A program made the translations under genes and the position numbers. DNA of 64,000 bases from Euborellia annulipes (lineage: Eukaryota > Arthropoda > Insecta > Dermaptera > Anisolabididae), in the NCBI GenBank assembly GCA_023213315.1, contig JAKCPI010011712.1:310001-374000 (forward strand). Reading direction: 5' to 3'. Positions 1 to 11,740 of this stretch are shown here, piece after piece (the stretch's first letter is position 1; the number at the start of each line of letters is the position of its first letter). Under the pieces are notes generated by a model. That model saw only the letters and a program-made list of their open reading frames with translations, had not been told where the DNA came from and made no database searches.

Positions 1-1696
1 ACATTCATAGAATACATGAATGCGAAGAATACATAAATATTTTTCTATACATTTCCAATGGGAGAAATCGTAACTTTAAGAATTAATAACTCAAAAAGTT
101 ATGGGAATTTCGGGATGAAAATAATTTCCTGTAATTCTTAGAAAGTCCTCTTTAAGCATATCAAATTTCGTTTTAAAATTCCAACGGAAAGTTCGTCAAT
201 AGAGCGTGACAGACAAACGGACAGACAGAGGGACATTAGCGAATTATATATATCTATAGATAATTGATTATTTCAATCCCTTTCCTCTGTGTAGATAAAA
301 TTTTTGATCAATAAAAGTGAAAAAAAAATCATTCCAATTAATTGATATATAAATGAAAAAATTAATTTATATGTTTGATAAAAAGTTCATTGAAAATAAG
401 CACTTTATTTAATTTCCCTTGAGTAAATGAGGCTTACTACAATTTATTTATTTATTTATAAAAACATTAAAGAAGGTTTTCAATATTATAATCACTTCAT
501 CATAGATTAATCCGGATTTCACATTCAAAACATTAATATGAGAGGTTTCAATTTTGGACTTGAGAGTGTAATTACTTAACAGATGATTAAATTATAGATA
601 ATGTTGAGAGGTAGTTGATTAGCTATCCCTTTAACTTCAATTGATATTTTCACTAATTTGAAGTTCAAGTTTCAATTGAACAACAAATAAGAGACTTGGT
701 CGCGTTTTAAGATTTTTCCTTTAAAATTTCATAAAATAAATTTTAAATGGGTCGTCCATTTCGATATTCAGGCAAAAATATCGCTGTCAAAGTTCTCTTT
801 GTAACAAAAATGATCCTTCTTGACAGTCGGGATAGATATGAAGTTGCGTCTTTTATTTATAAATGCAACTATTTATCCAACTCCGCCACCGCCATTAAAA
901 ATGAGAGGTGGAAAAAAAAACAATATAAATTTTTTCACGCTACAAAATTTGTTTCATTTACTCGAAAAAATTCCAGGCTAATTTTGATTAATTTTTTTTA
1001 TTCATAGTTAATAGATTTTTTTTTGGTGTACAAAAACATGAATATAAAAAACAATAATCAACAGGCCGCTTAAATAATGAACTCACAATTGGGAGTAGAT
1101 TTCAAAATAATCGTTGAATAAAGAGTGCGCGCATATCCATTGAGTGCACACTTTTAAAATAAACATTCGCATCGAGCTGAAAAGCGTTTGCTTTTGCTTT
1201 TCTTTGCATTTTAAATATACAGTACTAAGTCGGTATAATGAGACTGTTGGCTTATCTCAAATATAATTTTCAGACCCTATCACCAAGGTTTAATTTCCTA
1301 CAGAAAATGGAAGTAAAATTATAAACAAAAGAGCCATCATCCCAAGCAAAAAAAAAGTCCTCACAGGGTAGCTGGGGTATTTTAATTAGTTTTTATCAGA
1401 ATTAAAATAGTTCAATTATATTACAAATGATTAAAAGATCCTACAAATTTAATACTTACTGGTGGATATTCTCACTTAAAGCGTCCATGCAAATAATATC
1501 CAGAGAGAGGAAATTTCTAATATTAGGATGTGAATTTATTATTTTAACTAATTAAAATCAAAGACGTCATATATGATAATTAGTTCTAAGTCAATTTAGA
1601 GTTGATTTAATTTTATTTGATCGTTTTAAATTTGATACTTACTTCTTCTTTGTGTTTGATCTTGTGATTGTGTTATTAATTTTTAAATGATAGAAG
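1..1696. other. AT-rich intergenic DNA, no gene seen
   Basis: No recognisable gene. Positions 180-290 hold a purine-rich run (ACAGACAAACGGACAGACAG) followed by a TA-rich stretch, a texture common in decayed transposon ends. Positions 1120-1210 (GTGCGCGC, CATCGAGCTG) are less AT-rich than their surroundings and look single-copy. The open frame at 747-1007 has no recognisable domain and is probably chance. Confidence 0.5.
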
Positions 1697-2586
1697 AAAA
1701 ATCTGGTGTGATTAACGCACAGCACACGCTATGCTGGACACCAGATTTTTTGTGTCGAGATATATTTAGTTTCCCATAGCACCTTAGTTAACTTGACCAC
1801 TTGCGAATCATAAGTAAAAAGTAAAAAAGTGATTTGATACAAAATTTCCATAGGCCCTGTGTATTTTAAATGTTGATTGCTTGAAATAAACTATGGTTAT
1901 TTTTCAAAATTTTAATCTCATATTTGGATATTTTATACACAATAGAGAATCCTAAATAAATACAAAATTTCATAAGAATTGGAAAAAATGTTATTAAATG
2001 TGTAAAAAGTTCTAAAGGGATCGAAATTCACCTGCAAATCCCCATAGGGATTCAACATTGGCTCTATGGAAGGAAGAGCCGGAAGTTGAATTTGAAATAC
2101 TACATCAGTAAAGTGTACTTCAAACAATTTTCACAAAAAATTTTACTGATATACTTTTTAAAGAACATCTAAAAAATAGTTGAATTATGAATTTTAATTA
2201 AAATCGTTGAAGCCAATTTTGAGAAAATTGAAAAACACTGAAAAAGTACTTCAGTAAAGTACTAGTACTTTTTGGCCGATTTTGTTCAAAAGCTTATTTT
2301 AACTTTCCGGGAGGGGAGTTAACTTTCAATCCTCTAGCTCTTTTCGATTTTGAGGTATTTTGTTTACATATACAGACAGACCATTGCGAAAAAACTGAAA
2401 AAGTACTTCAGTACTTTTTGGCCGATTTTGTTCAAAAGCTTATTTTAAAAGAATCAACTTTTTAGTACTCAGTGGACCTCAAAACGTGCATATTTTTCAA
2501 AATTTCGACATCGAATGTTTGGCATGATCGCAATACTTTCTCACTATATATTACATACTGTATATAGGTAAGAGAAAGAAAAGATT
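1697..2586 (+). mobile_element. Element H copy 1 (long form)
   Basis: Nonautonomous repeat, described here as the type example (plus means the CTGGTGTG hairpin lies left). It starts with a hairpin opening TCTGGTGTGA and closing near CACCAGATTTTTT. It then carries the long-form block (AAATAAACTATGG), a core (AGTAAAGTACTAGTACTTTT, GGCCGATTTTGTTCAAAAGC), and a 3' part ending with an AT hairpin and GGTAAGAGAAAG. The core is partly duplicated: the AAAAAGTACTTCAGTA to GGCCGATTTTGTTC block occurs near 2240-2300 and again at 2395-2450. The CA tract is nearly absent, leaving only a remnant CAGACAGACC. No coding capacity is visible. Confidence 0.85.
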
Positions 2587-3251
2587 GATTTCTATAAAAA
2601 TACTTAGGTAAGTAAAGTTTTACTTTTACTCCACTTAAACTAAATATTTTCAAGTTTTATTTACATTTCTTTTAGTTTCTGCATTTTCACTTATTTCACC
2701 TTAATAATTTAGGATCAAAGTTGAATGAGGACTTGTGTAGAAAAATGTTTGTATTTTTTTTATTGACAAGAGAAAAATATTGATTTCGATTTAATTTAGC
2801 TCTCGAAAGACTTGTAATTTGAAAGAAAGTGGAGGTGGCTCGTCACCGTGGCAGAAGGTGCGCTGAGTTGCGCCAGGTGCTCATGACTTGAAGCTCTCAC
2901 CGCCAGTTGCGAGCTTGTTGCTTGGAAGGAGGAATTATCCCTGGATTATATTAACACTATACGGATATTAAAGCCCCATTCGAAGATGCTTCCGACTTAT
3001 GATAGAAACTTTTAGAAACATATCTTAAAAAAAAACATTTTAAAAATTTCGTGATTAAAAATTTAAATTCGAATTATTTTAAAATTAAAAAGATCATTTT
3101 TCATTGATTAACTTATTAATAAAAATACTTATAGGGACAAATTGAAGTGATATCTCAAATAACTTTGGTATTTTAAGGAAATTTTTATTATTAATCAATC
3201 GTCGCCAAGGAAAAAGTAAAAGAAAGAATTGGTTTATTTTATTTAAAGAAG
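2587..3251. other. Intergenic DNA with a GC-balanced island
   Basis: Positions 2827-2955 stand out as GC-balanced, with several CANNTG E-box-like words (CAGGTG-type) and repeated GCGCC/GCGAG words; this segment looks single-copy. The rest is AT-rich and featureless. Confidence 0.35.
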
Positions 3252-3624
3252 TGGTTTATTTTATTTAAATTTATTTTCTTATAAAATATTTTTAAATTTT
3301 AATAAACACTGAGAATTTGAAAAAAAAAAGTTTTGTTAATTTCCGTGAAAGATTTGTTCTGAAATCGTCTTTAAAAAGAAGCAAATATCACGTTGAAAGT
3401 AGAAAATTAATATTATATAAATCCTCTTCTAGAGTCATATTTGTTAAATATAATATTTATTATTTGATTATTAAAATATAATAACTTTACAAAAAAATCT
3501 GGTGGGACCCTTCGATAAGAGAAAGTGACATTAGAATAGGAATTAACGTCATTCTCCACTTATTATTGACAAGACAGCCTTCAGACCGTCTGCGGGTCAT
3601 TTTATTACATAATTGATGAATTTT
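3252..3624. repeat. Dispersed repeat D, uninterrupted copy
   Basis: About 370 bp that reappears at 18512-19601, where element X splits it. Shared landmarks in order: TTTATTTTATTTAAATTTAT, GTTAATTTCCGTGAAAG, ATCGTCTTTAAAAAGAAGC, CTCTTCTAGAGTCATAT, a degenerate H-like hairpin remnant (AAATCTGGTGGGACCCTTCG then AAGAGAAAGTGA), GGAATTAACGTCATTC and CAGCCTTCAGACCGTCTGCG. Identity by eye is above 90%. It serves as the pre-insertion allele for X. Confidence 0.75.
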
Positions 3625-3975
3625 TGTGAAATTCTTAATACTTCTATTTAGTTGATATTCCAATAGATTCCAATGGGCCTTTGCATTTACAAGGAGGAGT
3701 CGTCCTTAAGACGATGATTATCAATAATTATTTTAAATCCTTAATAAAAGAGAGGGACGTGAAAAAATTTGTTGAGAAACTTTTCGATTTCTGGGTGAAT
3801 ATCTCAAAGTTTTTAAGATATCGGAGCCAAATTTTTTTATATTAAACTAGAATAAATAAGGATTATTTTGAGCCCAAATTCAAAAAAAAATTCAACTCCC
3901 AAAAAGAGTGACAAAAGCTCAAAATTGAGATTTTGCCAATTTCAGAAAGCCAAAAGTTAAGTCTTTTATTTTTAT

Positions 3976-4650
3976 TTTTACTTTCTCTTACCTATGTATA
4001 TATGTAATATATATAGAGAGAGAAAGTATTGGAATCATGTCAAAAATTCGATGTCGAGATTTTGATGGATCTTCACGTTTTGAGGTCCCCTGAGTCCAAA
4101 AAAGTGGTTTTCGCGACATGGTCTGTCGTGTGTGTGTGTGTGTGTGTGTGTCTGTGTGTTCAATTTTAAGCATGAAGGAATTGAGCTATGAGGTTGAAAT
4201 TTTATATTTAATTTAAACACCCCCCGGGACCGGAAAAATAAGCTTTTAATCAAAATCGGCCAAAGAGTACTAGTACTTTACTGATGTACTTTTTCAGTTT
4301 TTTTCGATTTTCTCAAAATTCGCTCTAACGATTTTGATTAAAATTCAAAAATCACTTATTTTTTAGATGCTCTTTCAAATGTATATTCTCGTTTTGCCTT
4401 CAAAATTGTTTGAAGCACACTTTACTCTTGTACTTCATAGGAAAGATAGGAGAAATGGTTGCCATGGTAACAAAATATAAATATTTTCCCATACTTATAA
4501 ATTTTACATCTGAATTCAAATATTCCCTACTGCCGGGAACTAAATACATGTCGACACAAAAAATCTGGTGTGACAAATACAGTACACAACTTTCGATTAC
4601 CGAAGGCAAGAGAAAGTTGTGTGCTGTGCTCCAGTCACACCAGATTTTTT
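3976..4650 (-). mobile_element. Element H copy 2 (short form)
   Basis: A complete copy in minus orientation. It begins with the TA-rich hairpin (TACTTTCTCTTACC then GAGAGAAAGTA), followed by the (TG)n tract near 4131-4160, the core with AGTACTAGTACTTTACTGATG, the GTTGCCATGGTAAC block, and the large hairpin ending CACACCAGATTTTTT. The hairpin is the asymmetric type, with CGATTACCGAAGG on one arm. The frames read through (TG)n on the minus strand are spurious. Confidence 0.88.
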
Positions 4651-4790
4651 CTTAGATTTTCAAATTTTTAGATAAAGCTACAAGTTTCCCTGCAGAACCG
4701 ATTTTGATGAAATTTAAAATATAAATAGATAATACCAAAAATCCGATACCTTTGATAAAAACAATTTCATTTTGGAGTAAATTAATTAAA
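4651..4790. repeat. H-associated flank, copy 1
   Basis: Sequence just beyond the hairpin end of H copy 2 matches sequence just beyond the hairpin end of H copy 14 (47225-47365). Shared words in order are AAAGCTACA, GTTTCCCTGC, TGAAATTTAAAATATAAATA, GATACCTTTGATA and TTTCATTTTGGAG. Either the hairpin is not the true terminus of this subfamily, or both copies inserted into the same older repeat. Confidence 0.65.
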
Positions 4791-5332
4791 GTCATTATGT
4801 ATCTATCAAAGAAAAGTGAAAAGATATATACATATCATGTAACAGTTATTTTATTAGGTTTTCGTTTGGTGAAGTGTTGGCAAGAATTTACGCCTGGAGG
4901 TCACATTCCTTTCTTTCCCAGGACAATTTATCTCTGTGGCAAATCACTAACCAACGACCGACCACCCCTTGGTTCGTTTGAGGGCTATTTCCGGAATTTG
5001 ATCCCTAGAACCTTTACGATGCGATCAAGAGCTGCTAATAATAGTTAAATTAACCTACGTATATATCAGAGTTGATAAAGAAAAGAACAGAAAATGTTTT
5101 GAGTTTATTGGTATTATTAGTTGTCAAAGAATTATGATCAAATTAGTAGAAACGGATAAATAAATGGATGTTCGACCTATACAGTTCAAATGAAACGAAA
5201 GGTAAGATAAAGTAAATAAAATAAAAAGGCATTTTTTACGATTTAAAATTTTAAACAATAAACGTTGATTATTTTTTATCGAAAAGAAAGAAAGAAAATG
5301 CAGAGTTATAATTTAAGTTTAAATGCTACTAA
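4791..5332. other. Intergenic DNA, no gene recognised
   Basis: Positions 4860-5040 are more GC-balanced (GGAGGTCACATTCC, CCGACCACCCCTTGG) and fall in an anonymous 98-codon open frame (4752-5048). The first third of that frame is repeat-derived and no domain is recognisable. It could be a regulatory segment or chance. Confidence 0.3.
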
Positions 5333-5840
5333 GGACCGGTTGCTTAACATCTAATTAACTATGACTTTTGAGTCTTTTCACATCTAGTTAAGCTAATCAT
5401 ATGATTGCATAATAGCCCATATCGTAGTTAACTAGCTTAGACACAAAGTTCGGTATAAGCTTAACTAAGGGGTGAAATTAGGAACACAAGCGTGATACAA
5501 GCAACATAGCCATATGTCAAAACCAATGTGAAGTTTGGAACCATTTTGGCACATTGGAATGTAAATCATTTATTATACCTTGTTTATTTTTATTTTTTTT
5601 TTGAAATTTTTAAATTAAAAAATAAAATTAATTATTTTTAATTATTTCAATTTTTATTTTTACCAATTTTTATAAGTTGTCTTTATTAAGTTGCTAGCTT
5701 CACAAAACAACTTATATCTCAGATGGCTACAAACACATTTTTTTTAACTCGAAGGTTAAACTTGTTCTTGTTTACTGATTTCATGATTTACTATAGGTCG
5801 GATAAATTTGCTAGTTGACTAAAAGTGAAGCAACCTCTTC
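5333..5840 (+). mobile_element. PIF/Harbinger-like nonautonomous element
   Basis: Flanked by TAA on both sides (5330-5332 and 5841-5843). Its termini are inverted (GGACCGGTTGCTTA at left, GTGAAGCAACCTCTTC at right). A 3-bp TWA/TTA target duplication with a GG-beginning terminal repeat is typical of PIF/Harbinger. The interior shares GTTAAGCTAATCATATGA, GTTCGGTATAAG and AACTCGAAGGTTAA with the copy at 15534-16356. No transposase is present. Confidence 0.75.
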
Positions 5841-5843
5841 TAA

Positions 5844-7303
5844 GACGTTAAATTCTAAATTTCATATGGTTTGTACTTGTGGAGGTCAACTTATTCAATA
5901 AAGAGAACGTAACTTACATTTGACTTGAAAATGCTATGTATGTTCAACTCAGTATAATTGACATTTTTACTAGATTACTATTGTCAAGTAAGCTAGTCTT
6001 AACCAAGATCGAAACGTTAGTCTAGTAGGCCTATTAGTAAATGAAATTTCTTTTAGCTACTATTTTTTTTTTATTTAAACTCTCTAAATACATAACATTT
6101 AAATATAAAATTAGCTTCCGTTTAAAATCTTCTGTCACTGATAGTATAACTTTGAGCTTTATTTATATTCAAATTTTATTTATACAATTTGAATATTATT
6201 TTAAAGAACTCAATTCCTTTTAATTGGAAGGCACCTGACTAGGAGTTGGCCCTATCCTCGCATTTATATATAATCTATAGGTGTATTTGTATGTGAGTAC
6301 AGTATGTATATGTGTGGGAGTGTAATTCATTAGATTCTACTAAATGGCCAGGGCCAGAAAGGCTTGGATTTGAACTCGATAAATAAAGCAAGTTTCATTT
6401 CCATGAGGTTACCTACTAAATTGGAAAATATGATATATAGCTTTATTATTTTTATTATCATAACTTGTGATTCTCCATAAGCATTCATATTTGACTGTAA
6501 ATCTTAAAACATTCCCAAGTTGAAAAATAAACTAAAAAAAAAAGAGAGAAAAAATGAGAATAAAAAACAATAAAATAAAACAAAAACTATAAACTTAGAT
6601 CCAAAGAAAACATCCCTTAAAAAAACAAGCCGTTATGTCCGGATACCGTAAAAGCGTAAAATATGGACACGAAATATTTGACACATTGTAAAGGGTGAGA
6701 GATGTCATGAATTTGAGAGAAAGCGTCATCGAAAAATTGGCATATTTCCATTATTTTATAAGGCATATGTGATTTTTATTTATTGAATTACTGTAGTAAT
6801 ATTAAGCCTACGAATCTCGATTGAAATATTTTAATTTTTTTGTATTCATTTCATAAAGGAACAAATCTTAAATCAGTTAATGTTAGATTTAGGTTATAAT
6901 AAAAGATAATCTTTTATAAGAATATGAATAAGTATTCGTAATCATTTCAAGAATTTATGAATAATAGTTAACAGTAGCTGATAAAAAAAGTGAATTATAT
7001 TGATATTTAATTGCAAAAAGTTATTAGTTTACAAAAAAAAAAAGATTTATTTGTCGATTTCGTGAAAAATGAAAATTAACTGCCCCACCCATGGGCGTAG
7101 TCAGATGGGGTGGGGTAGGGGAAGGAACGGGATTTTTTTTAATCGAGTAAAAAAGTTGCTACGATAATGCCACAGATAGAGCCCTGCACGGAGGGCCGAA
7201 CATTGTTGGCCCGTGCCCCACCAACCACGCTCTTTCGGCCATCAATGGTATAAATGCCAAAAAAGAACTTAAATTTAAAAAAATATAAGACCAATAATTA
7301 AAC
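5844..7303. other. Intergenic DNA with SINE and hAT-like remnants
   Basis: Mostly AT-rich. Around 6230-6425 a minus-strand tRNA-like B box (complement of ATTTGAACTCGA at 6367-6378) suggests an old SINE. Near 7086-7130 the sequence CATGGGCGTAGTCAG followed by a G-rich run resembles one end of a hAT element (compare 49425), but no matching right end was found. The 7180-7260 segment is GC-rich (GCCCTGCACGG, GGCCCGTGCCCC) and may be a further transposon fragment. Confidence 0.4.
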
Positions 7304-7885
7304 AAATATGGTGTGACTGGTCGCACAGCACACAGCTACCGAATGTAAGAGAGAGTTGTGTTCTGGACATGTTACACCAGATTTATTGTATCGACATATA
7401 TTTAGTAGGTATAGGCGGTATAGTAAAATTCATAAACAGACATTTATATTTTGTTACCATGGCAACCATTTCTCCTATCTTTCCTATGAAGTAGAAGAGT
7501 AAAGTGTGCTTCAAACAATTTTGAGGGTAAAATGAGAATATACATTTTAAAAAGTATCTAAAAAATAAGTGATTTATGAATTTTTATAAAAATTGTTAGA
7601 GCGAATTTTGAGAAAATCGAAAAAAACTAAAAAAGTACATCAGTAAATTACTAGTATTTTTTGACCGATTTTGTTCAACAGCTTCGGTTAAGTGCCAGTG
7701 GGGTATCTAACTTAAGTATCAATTTTCATCAGTAGCTCATTTCCTTTATTTTGATCACAGACAGACCCACTTTTTTGGACTCAGGGGACCTCAAATTGTG
7801 TATTTCCATCAAAATTTTCGACATGATCTCAATACTTTCTCTCTAACTATATTTACATATTAATATAAAATAGAAAGTAAAAATT
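7304..7885 (+). mobile_element. Element H copy 3 (short form)
   Basis: It starts ATGGTGTGACTGGTCGCACAG, with the closing arm GTTACACCAGAT. The sequence continues through GACATATATTTAGT, GTTACCATGGCAACC, AAGAGTAAAGTGTGCTTC, the CTAGTATTTTTTGACCGATT core, ACTTTTTTGGACTCAGGGG and ends TAGAAAGTAAAAATT. The CA tract has collapsed to a single CAGACAGACC. The 3' hairpin has partly decayed (the GGTAAGAG arm is lost). Confidence 0.85.
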
Positions 7886-8489
7886 AATTTCAAGATTTTG
7901 AAGGCCAAAAATTTACATCCCCGAGAGAATATTTTTCTCTTTTCTGGAGGGGAGGGTAAGGTTTAACCCCGGCCATCAATATAGTAAAGTATTAATTAAT
8001 TAATTAATACAATACAAACGGCATTTTGAGGCCTTCAACCAAATAAACATGGCAGAAAAGTGGAGGGAAGGCTTTGACCTTTCCTTTGTGATACGATTAT
8101 AATAAACCTATAATAACAAACTAAATAACTTAACTAACTAAAATTAGTATAACTCTAACCCCTAGAACAACATGAATAGAAAAGTCGATCTTTCCCTCTC
8201 GAGATAACATTTCTAAACTGATTTTGCTTGCCTACTCGCCTGAATGCATGTTTGTAAATCATAATTCTAGGGCAGCAAGAATAATAATCTTTTATTTTAA
8301 TTCAAAATTTTAAAATTTACTTTGAAATTACAGTACCATAATTTAAGACAAATTATTTTTCAGAATTTTTAATTAGCTGAATGCAATGTCCAGTTTCGGT
8401 CAAATAAATTATTCACATTTTAAATTCATTTAAAAAAAAAAAATTGTTATATATATAATTGTTTGTATTGTCCTATAAAAGGAGCTAGT
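7886..8489. other. Intergenic DNA, nothing recognisable
   Basis: AT-rich DNA with a short TTAA-type tandem run near 7993-8008 and a poly-A at 8433-8443. No gene or complete repeat was seen. Confidence 0.5.
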
Positions 8490-8675
8490 TTTTATTTAAT
8501 TTATTAAGGCCCATTAAGCTTACGCTTCGGTCTCGGTCAAGACCTTCTTCAGAGCTTATGGCTGGCGGTATGTGTGTTTAATATTTTTCTCATTCGGACA
8601 GCCCATAATCTCTGAAGATGGCCTCGACCGAAACCGAAACGTTTGCTTAAAGGGCCTTAATAAATGAAATAAATA
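8490..8675. repeat. Inverted-repeat element with CTGAAGA/GAAA core
   Basis: The left arm (TTTATTTAATTTATTAAGGC onward) and the right arm (GGGCCTTAATAAATGAAATA) are reverse complements over about 65 bp, separated by about 50 bp. The right arm holds CTGAAGA (8612-8618) followed by GACC and GAAA (8630). The left arm, on the minus strand, reads CTGAAGA-A-GGTC-TT-GACC-GAGA. It belongs to the set of elements sharing this architecture. Confidence 0.7.
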
Positions 8676-8689
8676 CCTTCTCTTTTCTT

Positions 8690-8967
8690 CATCCAATACT
8701 CATCAACAACTTTCATCAGGTTCTTAATGAATTCTGATATTCCAGGCCTGATGATGCTCACCCTTGTTAGCCCGAAACTGCAGGGGCGGAACTACGGGAT
8801 TTTTTAGGAGGGGGGGCAAAATTTAATTTGCCGCCCCTCTTCTTAAAATATCTATACAAAATTCATATCATTTTACCTTTTTTTTAGTAAATCTTTCTTT
8901 AATTGCCGCCCCCCTGATATCTGCCGCCCGGGGCACACGCACCCACTGCCTCCCCCCCTAGATCCTG
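8690..8967. mobile_element. Possible hAT-like remnant, G-rich ends
   Basis: CAGGGGCGGAACTACGGG (8781) opens a segment with poly-G and poly-C runs, GCCGCCC repeats and an approximate inverted end (CCCCCCCTAGATCCTG at 8953-8968). This matches the general look of decayed hAT MITEs, but no target duplication is visible. Confidence 0.4.
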
Positions 8968-9060
8968 GATACCAATCAAATGAAATAAATAGGGACGGGG
9001 TCTAAATGACCTCAGGTGCCGAAAAACACCTTAAACATAAAAAATAAATAAATCTATCTA
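8968..9060 (+). repeat. SINE/LINE 3' tail, solitary copy
   Basis: GGATACCAATCAAATGAAAT, then GACGGGGTCTAAATGACC, CAGGTGCCGAAAAACACC and an (AAATA)n tail. The same module forms the 3' part of the SINE at 26753-26919 (minus strand) and recurs at 57672-57842. The simple A-rich tail supports retroposition. Confidence 0.65.
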
Positions 9061-9681
9061 TCTTTTTCAATAATTTATGAATTCTAATTAGAGATGGTAA
9101 GGGCATATGTAATTTCTTATTTATTCTATTTTCCTGTTACAAAAGTCTTTTTATTTTCTTTATAGAAATCTCATTGATTCCTCTATAGAAAACTCATAAT
9201 CATATCTGATACATCCAGCAAAAGTGAGCAAAGTGGAGAAAAGGATTATTTCGTTTTCTAATATCAACATTCAGATTAATTTATTTTTGATAAATTTTCT
9301 CTCTATAATTTTATATATAGAAATAAATTTTAAGAATTTCGAAATTATCATTGGCTATTATAAAAATCTGTATATTAAAATTAATTAAAAAAAAAAAAAC
9401 GATCTCTCCCTGACTCAGTTCCATGGGATCGTTGCGAGGTAAATTATCTTTTTGAAATGTCATACTTTCTAATTAAATATTTTTTTGAATTTGTAGAAAA
9501 ATTAAAAATAACTTTTTCCGCGATTAAAGAAAAAAAAATGTTTCAAAAACATATGTGTGAGTTTTGTTTTTCTTTGCCTGCTTTAGATAGTTAGAAAAAA
9601 TGACAGAAACAAAAAAAACCCACATTTCTTTACCCACTGATAATATTATAAAATTTCGAAAATAAAGAAAAGACAGACCGA
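9061..9681. other. AT-rich intergenic DNA
   Basis: No gene or repeat was recognised. There are short poly-A runs near 9387 and 9530. Confidence 0.5.
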
Positions 9682-9824
9682 TTTTTACTTTCTCGTACCC
9701 TATATATGAAATATATAGAGAGAGAAAGTATTGCGATCATGTCAAAAATTCGATGTCGAGATTTTGATGGATATACATGTTTTGAGGTCCCCTGAGTCCA
9801 AAAAGTGGGTCCCGCAAATTGGTC

Positions 9825-9878
<54 letters not shown>

Positions 9879-10739
9879 CTGTATGTGTGGACAGATTTTT
9901 AGCATGAAGGAGTTGAGCTAGCGGATTGAAATTTTATATTTAACTTAGGTACCTTTGAAGAATCTCAAAATAAGCTTTTGAACAAAATCGGCCAAAAAGT
10001 ACTAGTACTTTACTGATGTACTTTTTCAGTTTTTTTCGATTTTCTCAAAATTCCCTCCAAGGATTTTTTTTAAAATTCAAAAATCAATTATTTTTTAGAT
10101 GCTCTTTAAAATGTATATTCTCATTTTGCCGTTGAAATCTTCTGAAGACCACTTTACTCTTGTTCTTCATAGGAAAGATAGAAATGGTTGCCATGGTAAC
10201 GGAATTTAAATCTTTTTCTTTTTATTAGATTAAAAATCAATTATTATTTAAATTCCCATTTTTTTTAAATTTATTTGTGTCTTTAATTGTTTCAAAGAAA
10301 ACATATATGTCTCTCTCTCACTTGCAAACATTATCGCCTGTCTCTACTCTTTTTAAATTCCCTTTCCACCTTATCTTCGCATAGACCTAATGTTAATTTC
10401 CTATAGGGATTTGTATGTTAATTTCGATTCAAAAGGGGGTCCCCTTTGGAACTTTTTACGCATTTAAAATTTTTTTTCCAATTCTTATGAAATTTTGTAT
10501 TTATTTACGATTCTATATTGTGTATAAAATGTCCAAATATGAGATTAAAATTTTGAAAAATAACCATAGTTTATTTCAAGCAGTCAACATTTAAAATGCA
10601 AGTTTGAAACTAAGGTGCTATCGGAAACTAAATATATCTCGACACAAAAAATCTGGTGTGACCAGCACAGTGCGCAACTTTCTCTTACCGAAGGGTAAGA
10701 GAAAGTTGTGTGCTGTGCGCCAGTCACACCAGATTTTTT
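9682..10739 (-). mobile_element. Element H copy 4 (long form)
   Basis: A nearly full-length long-form copy in minus orientation. It contains the TA-rich hairpin, a (TG)n tract of about 25 units at about 9827-9875, the core, GTTGCCATGGTAAC, the long-form-only block (CTCTCTCTCACTTGC, AAAAGGGGGTCCCCTTTGG, CCATAGTTTATTTCAAGC), GACACAAAAAATCTGG and a symmetric hairpin with CTCTTACCGAAGGGTAAGAG at its apex. It is very similar to copies 12 and 13. The (CA)n open frame on the minus strand is not a gene. Confidence 0.9.
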
Positions 10740-11252
10740 AGGTTGGGGCAAAAATAATTGCAGATTTATTATTTAAGTTTTTGTTTATTGTATTATTTTT
10801 TTTATATTCCAGCTTCACTTTTATCTGTTGTTATTGAATCCTCAGTCTTTTAGTTTTTTCTAACATTTATTTTTTAACTTAAAAAAAATGTGTTAATTTT
10901 AATAAATTTAATTAGAAGATCAGCTCTCCATTTTGTTTTTTTGTTTCACGCTGTTTTCTTGAACATCTTCATTTCCATTTTGATTATCTTTCGAAGACCT
11001 ATCGCTTTTTCTCTCAGCTCCCTTCTAAAGTTTTCCATGTTTTCACTTGAACTGATTCCACCATTTTTTTGACTTTTGGCTTCCTATTTAGTTTACTTTC
11101 TTTCTTTGAAGAAAATATTTTCTTTTATTATTTCTAAAACACATGTATTAATAATTTTTTATTTATATTTATTGTTTATTTATTTTACTCTTAAATATAA
11201 ATAAATATTTTATTACATTATCCGTGGTTCAACGCGCGGTGTCGACCCCACA
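10740..11252. other. AT-rich intergenic DNA
   Basis: T-rich, with an anonymous 60-codon frame at 10890-11072 that is hydrophobic only because of its T content. No gene was recognised. Confidence 0.45.
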
Positions 11253-11399
11253 AGTGGAGCCTTGAGCGTAGGCAACCAAAACGTTTAGCTGTCGGAAATG
11301 TTGTCTTAAAAGTAGCTTTTCCCCTTCAGTTGCATTTAAAAAAGATGATTTGTTTATTTTCAAAATATTTGTTCGGTTGCCTAAGCTCAAGGCTCCACT
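11253..11399. repeat. Short inverted-repeat element
   Basis: AGTGGAGCCTTGAGCGTAGG at the left faces GTTGCCTAAGCTCAAGGC and CTCCACT at the right, giving arms of about 24 bp around an 80-100 bp centre. The flanks CACAAG and CACTTGTGG extend the symmetry slightly. It is a MITE-like structure without an identified superfamily; the frame crossing it is not convincing. Confidence 0.6.
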
Positions 11400-11740
11400 C
11401 TCGAGCACATCAAGCACTTGTGGCGCGAACTTTTTCAGTTTTTTGAATATAGATGAATTAATAAATATAAATAATTGAAAAAGTCTATATTATTTCAGGT
11501 ATAATTAATTATTTAAAATAATATTTTATTTTTCAAATCTACTAAATCTAAAATTTATAGCGGTTTACTTTCTCGATGCATATATGAATCTCAAACATGA
11601 TAATAGTGCCTTCGAAATATCAATATTTACTTTTTTTACTCTTCATAATTTCGCCGTATATTAATTGAATATATTAACTACAAGAGTTTAGAGCTCAAAA
11701 CTCTATGATTTAAAATATAGAGTTTGATATGAGAGAACTA
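11400..11740. other. AT-rich intergenic DNA
   Basis: Nothing recognisable beyond AT-rich sequence with short A/T runs. Confidence 0.5.

Noticed and set aside
3976..4650. LTR retrotransposon
   Set aside because: No direct terminal repeats, primer-binding site or polypurine tract; the ends are hairpins.
4752..5048. 98-codon frame as a gene
   Set aside because: It starts within repeat-derived sequence and has no recognisable domain.
9630..9905. 91-codon minus-strand frame
   Set aside because: It is element H sequence including its (CA)n tract, and similar frames appear at every H copy.
10650..10740. A classical Helitron 3' end
   Set aside because: No CTRR terminus with a preceding short hairpin; H has hairpins at both ends, so at most a Helentron-type comparison is justified.
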